DNA of 64,000 nt from DAITQM01 sp036832975 (GTDB taxonomy: Bacteria; Pseudomonadota; Gammaproteobacteria; Xanthomonadales; Wenzhouxiangellaceae). Position numbers and translations under genes: made by a program. The stretch covers positions 23,080-87,079 of the forward strand of contig DAITQM010000008.1 of the NCBI GenBank assembly GCA_036832975.1. Direction: 5' to 3'. Of the stretch, positions 1 to 9,730 are shown piece by piece. Position 1 is the first letter of the stretch, and every line of letters starts with the position of its first letter. The notes under the pieces were generated by a model. It was not told where the DNA came from. It made no database searches and was given only the letters and a program-made list of their open reading frames with translations.

Positions 1-1704
1 CAGAGTGCTGTCATGAAAGATGACATAGGGCGGGACACTACGGGCGCGGGCCAGTTGCAGGCGTAGCCGGCGCAGCGCTTCGAACAGCGCGGCACCGGCC
101 GCTGTCAACTCGGCGGCGGGCGGGGATGGGGCGGCCCGCTCGGAAGTGCGCCGCGTGGACGGGGCCGGGCGGCAAAGTGGGAGTTCGACTTCACCGCGCA
201 GCAGCGGCCGGCAGGCGGCGGTCAACTTCAGTTCGCCGTGTTCGCCGATGGCTAACAATCCGCGGGCGATCAGTTGGCGGTACACGGCGCGCCATTCGCC
301 GGCGGCCAGGGCGGCGCCGATGCCGTAGGTGCTGAGCCGCTGATGGCCGAATTTGTCGATCCGTTCGTTCCGCCGGCCGCGCAGGACGTCGATCAGGTGA
401 TTGACGCCGAACATCTGCCCGCTGCGATGAACGCACGACAATGCCTGGCGTGCCGCTTCGGTGGCGTCCCAGACTTGCGGCGGGTTCAGGCAGTTGTCGC
501 AATTGCCGCACGGAGCGCTGTCTTTTTCGCCGAAATAGGACAGCAATGTCTGGCGCCGGCAGGTGGCCTGTTCGCAGAGCGCGAGCAGTGCTTCCAGTTT
601 TTGCCGTTCGAGGCGCTTGCGTTCGTCGCCGGCCGTCGAGTCGCGCAACATCCGGCCGAGAACGACGACGTCGTTCAGGCCGTAGCGCATCCAGGCCTCC
701 GCTGGCTGCCCGTCGCGCCCGGCGCGGCCGGTTTCCTGGTAGTACGCTTCGATGCTGCGCGGCAGATTGAGGTGGGCGACGAAGCGGACGTTGGGTTTGT
801 CGATGCCCATGCCGAAAGCGATGGTGGCGACGATCACCACGTTGTCTTCGTTCTGGAAGCGCTTTTGGTGCGCGGCGCGGGTCGCGGCATCGAGCCCGGC
901 GTGGTACGGCAGGGCGGCGATCCCATGGCCGGCCAGCCAGGCGGCGACCTGCTCGACCCGCTGGCGTGACAGGCAATAGACGATGCCCGCTTCGTTCGGA
1001 TGCCGGCCGGTGATGAACTCGAGCAGCGCGCGGCGCGCGTCATCGCCGCCGGCGCCGATCAGGTAGCGGATGTTCGGGCGATCGAAACTGCCGATAAACG
1101 AACGGGCGCCGGTGAGTTCGAGGCGGTCGATGATTTCGCGTTGCGTGCGTTCGTCGGCGGTGGCGGTCAACGCCACCCGCGGCACGCCCGGGAAACGGCG
1201 TTCGAGAACGTTGAGTTGTAGATATTCCGGGCGGAAATCGTGTCCCCACTGCGAAACGCAGTGCGCTTCGTCGATGGCGAACAACGCCACGTCGATGCGG
1301 CCGAGAAGGTCCAGGGTCCGTTCCTGCAGCAACCGTTCAGGGGCGATGTATAAAAGATCCAGGGCGCCGGCGGCGAGTTGGGTTTCTGTCGTCCGGAGCG
1401 CCGCCGGATCGAGGCTCGAATTGAGGGTTGCGGCGCGCACGCCGCTCTGGACCAGGGCCGAAACCTGGTCGTGCATCAGCGCGATCAGCGGCGAGACGAC
1501 GATCCCGGTACCGCGCCGGGCGAGCGACGGAATTTGATAACACAACGACTTGCCGCTGCCGGTCGGCATCACGACCAGCGCCTTGCCACCGGCGATCAGG
1601 TGGTCGATGATCGCCTCTTGCGGCGGGCGAAAATCGTGGTAACCAAATACCCCTCTAAGCAGCGCCCGCGGCTCGGGTCGCACGGCCGTCGTGTTGGAGG
1701 TCAT
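1..1704 (-). CDS. recQ: ATP-dependent DNA helicase RecQ (3' end beyond the window)
   Basis: Reading the minus strand from the ATG at 1702-1704 gives an open frame of 568 codons that runs off the left edge without a stop. It carries the superfamily 2 helicase motifs in order: the Walker A motif MPTGSGKS near residue 47, DEAH in AIDEAHCVSQWGHDFR, the motif near FDRPNIRY, and QETGRAGRDG. The RecQ zinc-binding cysteines follow (ALCEQATCRR then CGNCDNC), then a winged-helix region. The last visible residues, PPYVIFHDSTL, match the start of an HRDC domain, so roughly 80-130 residues are missing. RecQ unwinds DNA 3' to 5' in recombination and fork repair. Its ATG overlaps the TGA of the upstream peptidase by four bases, so the two are probably co-transcribed. 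Confidence 0.93.
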   Translation of the reverse strand, partial: MTSNTTAVRPEPRALLRGVFGYHDFRPPQEAIIDHLIAGGKALVVMPTGSGKSLCYQIPSLARRGTGIVVSPLIALMHDQVSALVQSGVRAATLNSSLDPAALRTTETQLAAGALDLLYIAPERLLQERTLDLLGRIDVALFAIDEAHCVSQWGHDFRPEYLQLNVLERRFPGVPRVALTATADERTQREIIDRLELTGARSFIGSFDRPNIRYLIGAGGDDARRALLEFITGRHPNEAGIVYCLSRQRVEQVAAWLAGHGIAALPYHAGLDAATRAAHQKRFQNEDNVVIVATIAFGMGIDKPNVRFVAHLNLPRSIEAYYQETGRAGRDGQPAEAWMRYGLNDVVVLGRMLRDSTAGDERKRLERQKLEALLALCEQATCRRQTLLSYFGEKDSAPCGNCDNCLNPPQVWDATEAARQALSCVHRSGQMFGVNHLIDVLRGRRNERIDKFGHQRLSTYGIGAALAAGEWRAVYRQLIARGLLAIGEHGELKLTAACRPLLRGEVELPLCRPAPSTRRTSERAAPSPPAAELTAAGAALFEALRRLRLQLARARSVPPYVIFHDSTL

Positions 1705-4295
1705 TGTTTTGGCGCCGGCTCCGCACCGGGCAGCGGCGGCAGTTCGGTCGGCCGGAGCAGATCGCTGAAGTAAAGCGTATTGAGCAGGATACGGGCGCTG
1801 CCCAGCCAATGACCGCGGAAAGCGAGCGGGTCGGCGATCCGGATCACCCACCCTGCTCCTTTGTTTTCGGCAACCAGCGCCGGCTGCCCGGCGAGGCGCG
1901 CGGCAAGCGGCGCGCCGAGATGGCCGGCCAACAGCGGCGAGGGGGCATAACGGGCAGGCGTGGCGTAGGGATTTTGCGCTGCCTGGAGTATCGTCGTCCC
2001 TTGTTTCAGCACCGCGACCTGCGGCCGCTGCAGACCGAACAGCAACGGGTGGCCGAGGTCGATGTCGAGTTGCAAGATCGCCCCGCCGAGCGTCCGTTCC
2101 GCGGTGTCCTTTTCGAACTCGGCGTAGGGCCGGGGCTCGAGCCGCGGCGTCTCGCCCACCGGCGCCGGCGGCGCGGCCGCGGCGGCCGTCGGCGGTGCTG
2201 GTGGTTCGAAATCGATCGTTTCGCTCCACAGCGCGCCGCTGCCGGTCGCGATCAGCCGACCGCCATGTCTGACCCAATCGGCGAGCCGCACTTTGAACGC
2301 CTCGGGCCAGGCGGTGTAATCGCCGTCGGCCAGGTAAATGTGGGTGTAGCGTTCGAGCGGCGCCTGGGCCAGCAACGGCCAATCGAGGCGAGTCGGCGTC
2401 AGGCCGGCGTAGCGGTCGAACAGGTACCACAAAGCCCCGGCCTGTTCCGGCTCGAGGCCGGGTCCGGTGACCATCAACGGGCGCGGCGGTTGGAGCGGTT
2501 GAACAGCCGGTGAACCGAGATCGACGTCGCCGGCGATGCTGCCGGCGGCGATCATTTCGACGTGATATTCGGCGGCGAGACGGGATACGGCGCGGGCCGC
2601 CTCTGCCATCCGGGAGGCGGGATATTGCGGCGCCTGATAGGCCAGTGGGATGACCAGGGTTCCCGGTCCGAGCGACGCGCTGCCGTCCAGGGCGCGCGTC
2701 GCGGCGAACACCCGCCAGCGATCAGCCAGCAAGCGCTGCAGGAGCCCGGCGGCACCCAACTGGTTCCACGGGACGAGCAGCACGCGGGGCTGGTCTTGGA
2801 CAGCAACCGGCGACGCCGGCGCCGGTACTTCGGTCAGAGGCGCGCCGTGGGCCGGAACGCTGCCGAGCCGGGTGAAGGGCAAGTCGAAGGCCAGTGGCAG
2901 TGTCCAGGCCGAAACGTCGTAAAACGTCGAATCGGCGAATTCGGTGCGGGTCTCGAACAAGGTCGCGGCGAGCAGGCCGCGCGGCTGCCCGGCCGGCACG
3001 ACCCAGGCGTGCCCGGCGGTGAACTGGATGCCGCTCTCCTCAATGTTTCGCCCCAGCGGATAAACCGTGATGCCATGGTGCAGCAGGATGTCGAGCAATA
3101 AAGCGGCGCGTTCGGGATCGCCGTCGTCAGCGAACAACCAGGCGCCCTGCTGAGCGGCCGCCGCTTTTAAGGCATCGCGCCGGTAGTCCAGCAGCTCGCC
3201 GCGCAGGCGATCGGCGCCGTCGATCGTCGCCAGGCTGGCGGCGACCTGATTGGCGATCGTCGCGGCGAAGGTGCGCACTCCGCGCGCCGTGGCGATCTGC
3301 CGGCCGCGGCTCGAGCCCTGCTCGAACAAAATGCCGACCGTGCCTATCAAGTCAGGATAGGTCGAACCCTTGCCGTGATAGAAATCGTCGAAGACCTCGC
3401 GGCTGAAATACATCTCGCCGCGCCGGTCGAACGCCGCGGCGTAATACTGGCCGAGCAAGGCCGTCAACTCCTGATTGCGGCGCGGCGTCAGCGGGTGGGT
3501 TCTGGCCGGCGCACCGGGCTGGAAAAAGAAGGTGTTTTCATAATTCATCTCGTGGTGATCGGTATAGACGTGTGGTGCGAAATCGCGCATCACAGCGACC
3601 CGCGCCCGGGTCTCCGGGTGAACGAGGGCCAACCAGTCGCGATTTAAGTCGAACCAGTAATGGTTATAGCGGCCGGCTGGCCAGCCTTCGGTTTTCTCGC
3701 GGTCCCAAGGGTCATCCACCGGATGGTCCGCATCGTGGCCGTTGGCCCAGGTGGCGAAGCGATCCAGGCCATCGGGATTTTGCGCCGGGTCGATCAGGAT
3801 CACGGTGCGCTCGAGCAGCGCCGCGGTTGCGGCATCGGCGGCCGAAGTCCAATGCCAGGCGACCCACGGTGCGGCGTTGCTGCCGCTTGCCTCGTTGCCA
3901 TGAATGCTGTACGCCTGCCAGACGACCAATGGCTCCCGGCCGGCGTGCACGCCGGCCAAAAGCTCGTCGAGGCGCGCCAGATTGGCCGGCGCGCTGATGA
4001 TCGCCAACAGCAGCGGCCGGCCCTCGTGCGTCATTCCGGTCCGGCGTAAGGCGAGGCGCGGCGAAGCGGCGTCGAGCGCCGTGAAATAGGCGGCGAGTTG
4101 ATCGTGCCGTACATGCCGCCGGCCCGCCGCGAAGCCGAAATAATCGTCGGGCCGGGGGACCGTCGATAGCCGCTCGATCGCCGGCAACACCGCCGCCAGC
4201 GGCTCGTCGCCGGCCGCGACCCGCTCCGGAAATGAGGTCAACAGGGCCGGCAAAAGCCAGAGCAGCGCAGCGCGCGGCGGGAAAATCGATTTCAT
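1701..4295 (-). CDS. Secreted M14-family zinc carboxypeptidase, large form
   Basis: The 864-residue protein starts with a signal peptide (hydrophobic stretch AALLWLLPALLTSF). The M14 fold lies in the first 350 residues. The zinc ligands HxxE are in YSIHGNEASGSN, a substrate-binding region is in DPAQNPDGLDRF, the third ligand histidine is probably in HHEMNYENTFF, and the catalytic glutamate is in GILFEQGSSRG. The remaining 500 residues look like the beta-rich and GATase-like region (RLADWVRHGGRLIATGSGALW) seen in large bacterial M14 proteins. It probably trims C-terminal residues from peptides in the periplasm or outside the cell; the substrate is unknown. It is the first gene of a pair with recQ. 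A run of about 10 alanine and proline residues (around residue 690) separates domains. Confidence 0.88.
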   Translation of the reverse strand: MKSIFPPRAALLWLLPALLTSFPERVAAGDEPLAAVLPAIERLSTVPRPDDYFGFAAGRRHVRHDQLAAYFTALDAASPRLALRRTGMTHEGRPLLLAIISAPANLARLDELLAGVHAGREPLVVWQAYSIHGNEASGSNAAPWVAWHWTSAADAATAALLERTVILIDPAQNPDGLDRFATWANGHDADHPVDDPWDREKTEGWPAGRYNHYWFDLNRDWLALVHPETRARVAVMRDFAPHVYTDHHEMNYENTFFFQPGAPARTHPLTPRRNQELTALLGQYYAAAFDRRGEMYFSREVFDDFYHGKGSTYPDLIGTVGILFEQGSSRGRQIATARGVRTFAATIANQVAASLATIDGADRLRGELLDYRRDALKAAAAQQGAWLFADDGDPERAALLLDILLHHGITVYPLGRNIEESGIQFTAGHAWVVPAGQPRGLLAATLFETRTEFADSTFYDVSAWTLPLAFDLPFTRLGSVPAHGAPLTEVPAPASPVAVQDQPRVLLVPWNQLGAAGLLQRLLADRWRVFAATRALDGSASLGPGTLVIPLAYQAPQYPASRMAEAARAVSRLAAEYHVEMIAAGSIAGDVDLGSPAVQPLQPPRPLMVTGPGLEPEQAGALWYLFDRYAGLTPTRLDWPLLAQAPLERYTHIYLADGDYTAWPEAFKVRLADWVRHGGRLIATGSGALWSETIDFEPPAPPTAAAAAPPAPVGETPRLEPRPYAEFEKDTAERTLGGAILQLDIDLGHPLLFGLQRPQVAVLKQGTTILQAAQNPYATPARYAPSPLLAGHLGAPLAARLAGQPALVAENKGAGWVIRIADPLAFRGHWLGSARILLNTLYFSDLLRPTELPPLPGAEPAPKQ

Positions 4296-4425
4296 TGTTG
4301 TGGCCGATGATGATGCCGATGCGGCGGTACTTTACCAGACACCCGGGCGGCGCCGGCGATCACCACCCGACGGCCATGCGTTATCATGAGCCGCCGCGAC
4401 GCTGCTGAATGTATGGGGGAGGTCA

Positions 4426-5742
4426 ATGGTTTTACATCATCGGATTTTGCTCGGCCTGATCCTCGGCGCGATTTGCGGTGTGCTGGTCAACATCGCCGCC
4501 GGCGAGGCGCTCTGGGTCGATGCGCTCAACTCCTATGTAGCGGGGCCTGTCGGGCAGATATTTCTACGCCTGTTGATGATGGTCGTCGTGCCCTTGGTGT
4601 TCGCGACGCTGGCGCTCGGCGTGGCGCGTCTCGGCGATCTGGGCAAGATCGGCCGCCTGGGAGCGCGGACCCTGGTGTATTTCCTGTTGACCACGACGCT
4701 GGCGGTGGGGCTGGGTCTTTTTCTCGCCAACAGCGTCGAGCCCGGCGCCGGGATCACGCCAGAAACGGCGGCTGAACTGCTCGACACCTATCGCGGCCAG
4801 GCCAATCTACGCCTGGAGGCGAGCGCGGCGCGCGATTTCGGGATCGACACCTTTGTCAACATCGTGCCGCGCAACCCGGTGCAGGCGGCGGCCGATATGC
4901 AGATGCTGCCGCTGATCTTCTTTTCGCTGATGTTCGGCATCGCGCTGACCATGATCCCGGCGGCGAAGGCGCGCGGCATGATGGATTTTCTCGAAGGGCT
5001 GGCCGGGGTCGTCACCAAGCTGATCGAACTGGCGATGAAGCTTGCGCCTTACGGGGTGTTCGCGCTGATTTTCGTCGTCACCAGCCGCTTCGGCTGGAAC
5101 GTGCTCGGGACGTTGGGTCTTTACGCCGCAACCGTGCTGCTGGGACTTGCGATCCACGCCGCGGTCACGCTTTCCTTGCTGCTGCGTTTCGCTGCCGGCA
5201 TCCGGCCGCGGCGCTTCTGGGGGCACGTGCGCGAAGCGGTGATCACCGCGTTTTCGACGTCGTCGAGCAACGCCACGCTGCCGACCTCGCTGCTCGTCGC
5301 CGAACGCAATCTTGGCGTTCCGCCGCAAGTCGCCGGTTTCGTCCTGCCGCTCGGCGCGACGATGAATATGAACGGCACAGCGCTGTTCGAGGGCATCACG
5401 ATGCTGTTCGTCGCTCAGGTGTTCGGCGTCGATCTGACCCTCAGCCAGCAGCTCGTTGTCGTGATCCTCTCGATCCTGACCGCGGTCGGTGCGGCCGGTG
5501 TGCCGGGCGGTTCGATCCCGCTGTTGATGGTGTTGGCCGCGTCGGTCGGCATCCCGGGCGAAGGCATCGCCATCATCATCGGCATCGACCGCATCCTCGA
5601 TATGGCGCGCACCGTGGTCAATGTCAGCGGCGATTTGACCGCCACCTGCGTCGTCGCTCGTTACGAGGGGGTGTGGGATGCGCAGCGCGCCGATCCCAGC
5701 GGCCATGCACCGGTGGCGCTCGAAGCGAAGGACGACGTCTGA
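4426..5742 (+). CDS. Dicarboxylate/amino acid:cation symporter (DAACS family)
   Basis: The 438-residue polytopic membrane protein belongs to the GltP/DctA type of sodium- or proton-coupled glutamate, aspartate and C4-dicarboxylate symporters. Family signatures are the serine-rich re-entrant loop AFSTSSSNATLPTS (around residue 275), the NMNGTALFEG motif in TM7 (about 308) and the second hairpin with GAAGVPGGSIPLL (about 365), followed by the TM8 motif DRILDMARTVVNVSGD. Length is normal for the family. A strong ribosome site (GGGGGAGG) sits a few bases before the ATG. It stands alone between convergent and divergent neighbours. Substrate choice between glutamate/aspartate and C4-dicarboxylates cannot be settled by eye. 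Confidence 0.93.
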   Translation: MVLHHRILLGLILGAICGVLVNIAAGEALWVDALNSYVAGPVGQIFLRLLMMVVVPLVFATLALGVARLGDLGKIGRLGARTLVYFLLTTTLAVGLGLFLANSVEPGAGITPETAAELLDTYRGQANLRLEASAARDFGIDTFVNIVPRNPVQAAADMQMLPLIFFSLMFGIALTMIPAAKARGMMDFLEGLAGVVTKLIELAMKLAPYGVFALIFVVTSRFGWNVLGTLGLYAATVLLGLAIHAAVTLSLLLRFAAGIRPRRFWGHVREAVITAFSTSSSNATLPTSLLVAERNLGVPPQVAGFVLPLGATMNMNGTALFEGITMLFVAQVFGVDLTLSQQLVVVILSILTAVGAAGVPGGSIPLLMVLAASVGIPGEGIAIIIGIDRILDMARTVVNVSGDLTATCVVARYEGVWDAQRADPSGHAPVALEAKDDV

Positions 5743-5754
5743 ACGAGAGCCGCT

Positions 5755-6531
5755 TCAGGTTCTCAAACCGATGCCTTTGTGCAGCAGGTAAAGCGCCAGG
5801 GCGGCGAGCGCCGCAACGAAGGAGACGAGTACGGCATAGGCGAATGGCAGTGGGACGTCGCTGATGCCGAGCATACCATAGCGAAAGGCGTTGACCATGT
5901 AGAGGATCGGGTTGAACGCCGAAATGTCGCGCCAGATACCGGGCAGCAGATCGACCGAGTAGAACACGCCGCCGAGATAGGTCAGCGGTGCCAGTACGAA
6001 AGTCGGCACGATCGCGATATCGTCGAATTTGCGGGCGTAGATGGCGTTGATCAACCCGGCGAGCGAAAAGGCGACGGCGGTGAGCAGAAAGGTGCTGAGC
6101 GTAATCCCCGGATGGGCGATGGCCAGCGGCGTAAACAGCCGGGCGACGACCAGCACCAACACGCCGACCAGCAGGCCGCGGAAAACCGCAGCACTGACAT
6201 AGCCGGTCATGATCACCCAGTTAGGCAGCGGCGAAATCAGCAATTCCTCGATATGGCGGCCGAACTTGGCGCCGAACAGCGACGAGGAGACATTGCCGTA
6301 AGCGTTGGTGATCACTGACATCATCACCAGGCCGGGCACGATGTACTGCATGTAATCGATACCCTGCATCGTCCCGATGCGGCGGCCGATCAGGTTGCCG
6401 AAAATCACGAAATAAAGGCTCATCGTAATCGCCGGCGGGACCAGCGTCTGACCCCAAATGCGTAGAATGCGCACGATCTCGCGACGCAGTATCGTATAAA
6501 AACCGATCCAGTTGACTTTGGCATGATTCAT
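5755..6531 (-). CDS. yadH: ABC-2 type transporter permease YadH
   Basis: The 258-residue inner-membrane protein has about six hydrophobic segments. It matches the YadH family closely in its N-terminal part: the stretch RIWGQTLVPPAITMSLYFVI and the later QYIVPGLVMMSVITNAYGNV and IEELLISPLP are recognisable signatures. It pairs with the ATPase encoded immediately upstream, whose stop overlaps its start by four bases. YadGH-type exporters move unknown substrates; E. coli YadGH has no firm function. It converges with the DAACS gene, leaving only 12 bases between the two stop codons. Confidence 0.93.
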   Translation of the reverse strand: MNHAKVNWIGFYTILRREIVRILRIWGQTLVPPAITMSLYFVIFGNLIGRRIGTMQGIDYMQYIVPGLVMMSVITNAYGNVSSSLFGAKFGRHIEELLISPLPNWVIMTGYVSAAVFRGLLVGVLVLVVARLFTPLAIAHPGITLSTFLLTAVAFSLAGLINAIYARKFDDIAIVPTFVLAPLTYLGGVFYSVDLLPGIWRDISAFNPILYMVNAFRYGMLGISDVPLPFAYAVLVSFVAALAALALYLLHKGIGLRT

Positions 6532-7460
6532 AGCGCAGCCTCGGATCCGTTTTCGCTCAGCAACCTCATGAACAGCTCCTCCAGGCGGTTGGCTTTATTG
6601 CGCAGCGAGACGACGGAGATACCGCGCGCGTCGAGGACGGCGAAAAGCTCGTTGAGACTGGCGGCCCGCGGGATGGCGACTTCGAGCGTCGCCGGATCGG
6701 TCAGGTGGATCTCGAAACCGCTCAGTTCAGGCGGCGCGGCGAGCGGCGTTTTGAGGTCGAGGACGAAGGTTTCGCTGTCCATCTGCTTGATCAACGTTTT
6801 GACGTCGGTATGGGCGATGATCCGGCCGTGGTCGATGATCGCCAGGTTGCGGCAGAGCTGCTCGGCTTCCTCGAGATAATGAGTGGTCAGGATGACCGTG
6901 GTGCCGGCGCGGTTGATATCGCGCAACTGCCGCCACATGGCGCGCCGGATCTCGATATCGACGCCGGCGGTCGGTTCGTCGAGGATCAAAAGACGCGGCT
7001 CGTTGACCAGCGCCCGGGCGATCATCAAGCGCCGCTTCATACCGCCGGACAACGTGCGCGACGGCTGGTTGTGTTTGTCCCACAAGCTCATCTGGCGCAA
7101 CAGGCGTTCGGCACGCGGCAACGCGACGCGGCGCGGCACACCGTAATAGCCGGCCTGGTTGACGACGATTTCGAGCGGTTTTTCGAACTGATTGAAATTG
7201 ATTTCCTGCGGCACCAGACCGATGCAAGCCATCGCCTCGGCACGCCGGTGATGCAAGTCGAAGCCACAGATCTCCGCCGCTCCCGAGGTGGCGTTGACCA
7301 GCGAACTCAATATCCCGATCAGCGTCGATTTGCCGGCGCCGTTGGGGCCGAGCAAACCGAAAAAATCGCCCTCAGCGACTTCGAGGTCGATGCTGTCTAG
7401 CGCCTTGACGCCGTTCGCGTAGGTTTTACTCAACTGGCGGATGTGCAGCGCCTGACTCAT
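6528..7460 (-). CDS. yadG: ABC transporter ATP-binding protein YadG
   Basis: The protein is an ABC ATPase with Walker A GPNGAGKST, signature LSGGMKRRL, Walker B RLLILDEPTAG and H-loop TTHYLEEAEQL, about 310 residues. The open frame extends 69 codons further upstream, to 7667, but homologous ATPases begin at MSQALHIRQLSKTY, so the ATG at 7460 is chosen. No strong Shine-Dalgarno sequence is visible there. It energises the YadH permease, with which it overlaps by four bases. The region 7461-7538 is the shared divergent promoter area with the hydrolase gene on the other strand. Confidence 0.92.
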   Translation of the reverse strand: MSQALHIRQLSKTYANGVKALDSIDLEVAEGDFFGLLGPNGAGKSTLIGILSSLVNATSGAAEICGFDLHHRRAEAMACIGLVPQEINFNQFEKPLEIVVNQAGYYGVPRRVALPRAERLLRQMSLWDKHNQPSRTLSGGMKRRLMIARALVNEPRLLILDEPTAGVDIEIRRAMWRQLRDINRAGTTVILTTHYLEEAEQLCRNLAIIDHGRIIAHTDVKTLIKQMDSETFVLDLKTPLAAPPELSGFEIHLTDPATLEVAIPRAASLNELFAVLDARGISVVSLRNKANRLEELFMRLLSENGSEAAL

Positions 7461-7538
7461 ACGGCTATGACTTTTGGCAGGGTGAATGAGAGAAGGGGGT
7501 TGGGTATACTTCGGCGCTGCTATTGTAGGGGTTGATCC

Positions 7539-9002
7539 ATGCGCATTGCAAAACAGCGGGCGGCGCACGGCGGGGCGTTGGCCGTTCTGGCGGTCTTTTG
7601 CATGCCGTCCTACGCCGTGCAGTTTGAACCTTGTTTTTTGCCGGCCGCCGGCGGCGGCACCATGCACGCCGCCGAATGCGGCACTCTCGAGGTCGCGGAA
7701 AACCCTGCCGCCACAGACGGCCGGCGGATCGGCCTGCGCGTCGTCCGGGTGCCGGCCCGCGTCCCACGTGATCCCGATCCCTTGTTCATTTTCGCCGGCG
7801 GTCCGGGCCAGGCGGCGAGTGAGATCTACCCGCAGCTCGCCGCGGCCCTCGAAAAAATCAACCGCGGCCGCGACATCGTACTGATCGACCAGCGCGGTAC
7901 CGGCGGCTCAAACCCGCTGCATTGCCAACCGCTCGAAGATGATGTGGCCCGGCCGTTCGATCCAACTGAAGTCCGCCAAGATGCCGCCCGCTGCCGGCGC
8001 GAGTTGGAGACCATCGCCGACCTGCGTTATTACACGACGGCGCAGGCGATGACCGACTACGATGCGGTGCGCGAAGCGCTCGGTTACGAGAAGATCAACC
8101 TGTGGGGCGGCTCTTACGGCACGCGCGCCGCGCAGGTCTACCTTAGGCTTTACCCCGACCACGTGCGGCGCGTCGTGCTCGACAGTGTCGTGCCGCCGCG
8201 CCTGGCGCTCGGCACCGAACACGCGCCGATGCTCGATCATGCTTTGCGCTTGATCTTGGATGACTGCGCCGCCGATCCCGCCTGCGCCGCAGCCTACCCC
8301 GATCCCGCCGGCGACCTGGCGGCGGTGCGCGAGCGGTGGAGCACCGCACCGCACAGGGTCGAAGTGCGCGCGCCGCGCACTGGCGCACGCCAGTCGATGC
8401 GCGCCGACCGTGAAACGCTCGCCGGGTCGATACGGCTTCTCGCTTATTCCAGTGTCACCCAGGCGCTGTTGCCCAATTTACTGCACCGCGCCGCCGGCGG
8501 CGAGGATGAAATCCTGCTCGCCCAGGGCCTGCTGGCGGCCGAACGCCTGACTGACGAGATCGCCCGCGGCATGGAGGCGAGCGTGATGTGCAGCGAGGAT
8601 TTTCCGTTTTTTCCCGCCGCCCTGGAACAAGACGAGACGCTGACCGGCAACGCCCAGTGGCAGGCCATCGCCGCCATTTGCGCCGCCTGGCCGGCCGGCG
8701 AGGTGGCTGCCGATTTTCACGAACCGCGGCACAGCGAAGTGCCAGTGCTGCTGCTCGCCGGCGAACGCGATCCGGTCACGCCGCCGGCCTACGCCGATGA
8801 GACAGCCGTGCAGTTTCCGGCCTCGCAGGTTGTCATCGTGCCCGGCGCCGGACACTTGGTGCTGACCACCGGCTGCGTGCCGCGACTGGTCGCCGAATTC
8901 ATCACCGCCGAGGACGCCGCATTCTCGAACCTCGATACGACGTGCCTTGATCAGCAGGCGGCTGAACCGTTTTTCACCACCGCTCTTGGACCGCAACCAT
9001 GA
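7539..9002 (+). CDS. Secreted alpha/beta-hydrolase, proline-iminopeptidase / tripeptidyl-aminopeptidase-like (S33)
   Basis: The 487-residue protein has an N-terminal signal sequence (LAVLAVFCMPSYA). The catalytic apparatus is visible: oxyanion region FAGGPGQAA, IDQRGTGGSNPL, nucleophile elbow GGSYGT (serine near residue 197), acid in AGERDPVTPP and histidine in PGAGHLVL. The last 100 residues resemble the TAP C-terminal domain of tripeptidyl aminopeptidases. It probably releases N-terminal residues or small acyl groups in the periplasm. Its TGA overlaps the ATG of the following ABC ATPase by four bases, so it heads an operon with NatA and NatB-like proteins. The link between peptidase and exporter is an inference from the overlap. 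Confidence 0.9.
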   Translation: MRIAKQRAAHGGALAVLAVFCMPSYAVQFEPCFLPAAGGGTMHAAECGTLEVAENPAATDGRRIGLRVVRVPARVPRDPDPLFIFAGGPGQAASEIYPQLAAALEKINRGRDIVLIDQRGTGGSNPLHCQPLEDDVARPFDPTEVRQDAARCRRELETIADLRYYTTAQAMTDYDAVREALGYEKINLWGGSYGTRAAQVYLRLYPDHVRRVVLDSVVPPRLALGTEHAPMLDHALRLILDDCAADPACAAAYPDPAGDLAAVRERWSTAPHRVEVRAPRTGARQSMRADRETLAGSIRLLAYSSVTQALLPNLLHRAAGGEDEILLAQGLLAAERLTDEIARGMEASVMCSEDFPFFPAALEQDETLTGNAQWQAIAAICAAWPAGEVAADFHEPRHSEVPVLLLAGERDPVTPPAYADETAVQFPASQVVIVPGAGHLVLTTGCVPRLVAEFITAEDAAFSNLDTTCLDQQAAEPFFTTALGPQP

Positions 9003-9730
9003 TCGCCGTCGAAAATTTAGCAAAACATTTCGGGGCGGTGCAGGCCGTGCGCAACGTTAGCTTTACTGCCCGCGACGGCGAAATCACCGGCCTGCTCGGC
9101 CCGAACGGCGCCGGCAAGACGACGACGCTGCGGATGATCACCGGCCTACTGCCGCCTGACGATGGTTCGATCCGGATCGACGGCGTCGATCCGGGCGCCG
9201 AGCCGCTTGCCGCCCGCCGCAGGCTCGGCGTGTTGCCCGATGCCCGCGGCCTATACCGCCGGTTGACCGGGCGCGAGAATTTGCTGTATTTCGGCCGCTT
9301 GCAGGGGCTCGCGGCCGGCGACTGCGGCGCGCGTGCAGATGAACTCATCACCACCTTGAACATGGCCGATTTCGCCGACCGCCGGGCCGAAGGCTATTCG
9401 AACGGCCAGCGGCTCAAAGTGGCCATCGCCCGCGCCCTGATCCACCGGCCGCGCAACGTCCTGCTCGACGAGCCGACCAACGGCCTCGACATCATGAGCA
9501 TCCGCGCCCTGCGCCGTTTCGTCGCCGAGTTGGCCGCCGCCGGCCACGCGGTGATCCTCTCGACCCACGTCATGCAGGAGGTCGCGGCGCTGTGCCGGCG
9601 CATCGTCATCATCGCCGGCGGCGCGGTGGTCGCCGACGGCAGCGGTGAGGATCTGATCCGGCGGACCGGCACGGCCACGCTGGAAGACGCTTTTGTCGCC
9701 TTGACCGGCGGCGAGGGGATGGCGGCATGA
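8999..9730 (+). CDS. natA: ABC exporter ATP-binding protein, NatA type
   Basis: The 243-residue ATPase has Walker A GPNGAGKTT (near residue 35), signature YSNGQRLKV (a variant of LSGGQ), Walker B NVLLDEPTNGLD and H-loop STHVMQEV. It resembles NatA of sodium-extruding or peptide-exporting ABC-2 systems. Both ends overlap neighbours by four bases: the hydrolase upstream and the permease downstream. Export of sodium, a drug or a peptide cannot be told apart by sequence. Confidence 0.9.
   Translation: MIAVENLAKHFGAVQAVRNVSFTARDGEITGLLGPNGAGKTTTLRMITGLLPPDDGSIRIDGVDPGAEPLAARRRLGVLPDARGLYRRLTGRENLLYFGRLQGLAAGDCGARADELITTLNMADFADRRAEGYSNGQRLKVAIARALIHRPRNVLLDEPTNGLDIMSIRALRRFVAELAAAGHAVILSTHVMQEVAALCRRIVIIAGGAVVADGSGEDLIRRTGTATLEDAFVALTGGEGMAA

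Noticed and set aside
191..976. A 261-codon minus-strand frame at the left edge
   Set aside because: Out of frame with RecQ, whose frame runs through the same region.
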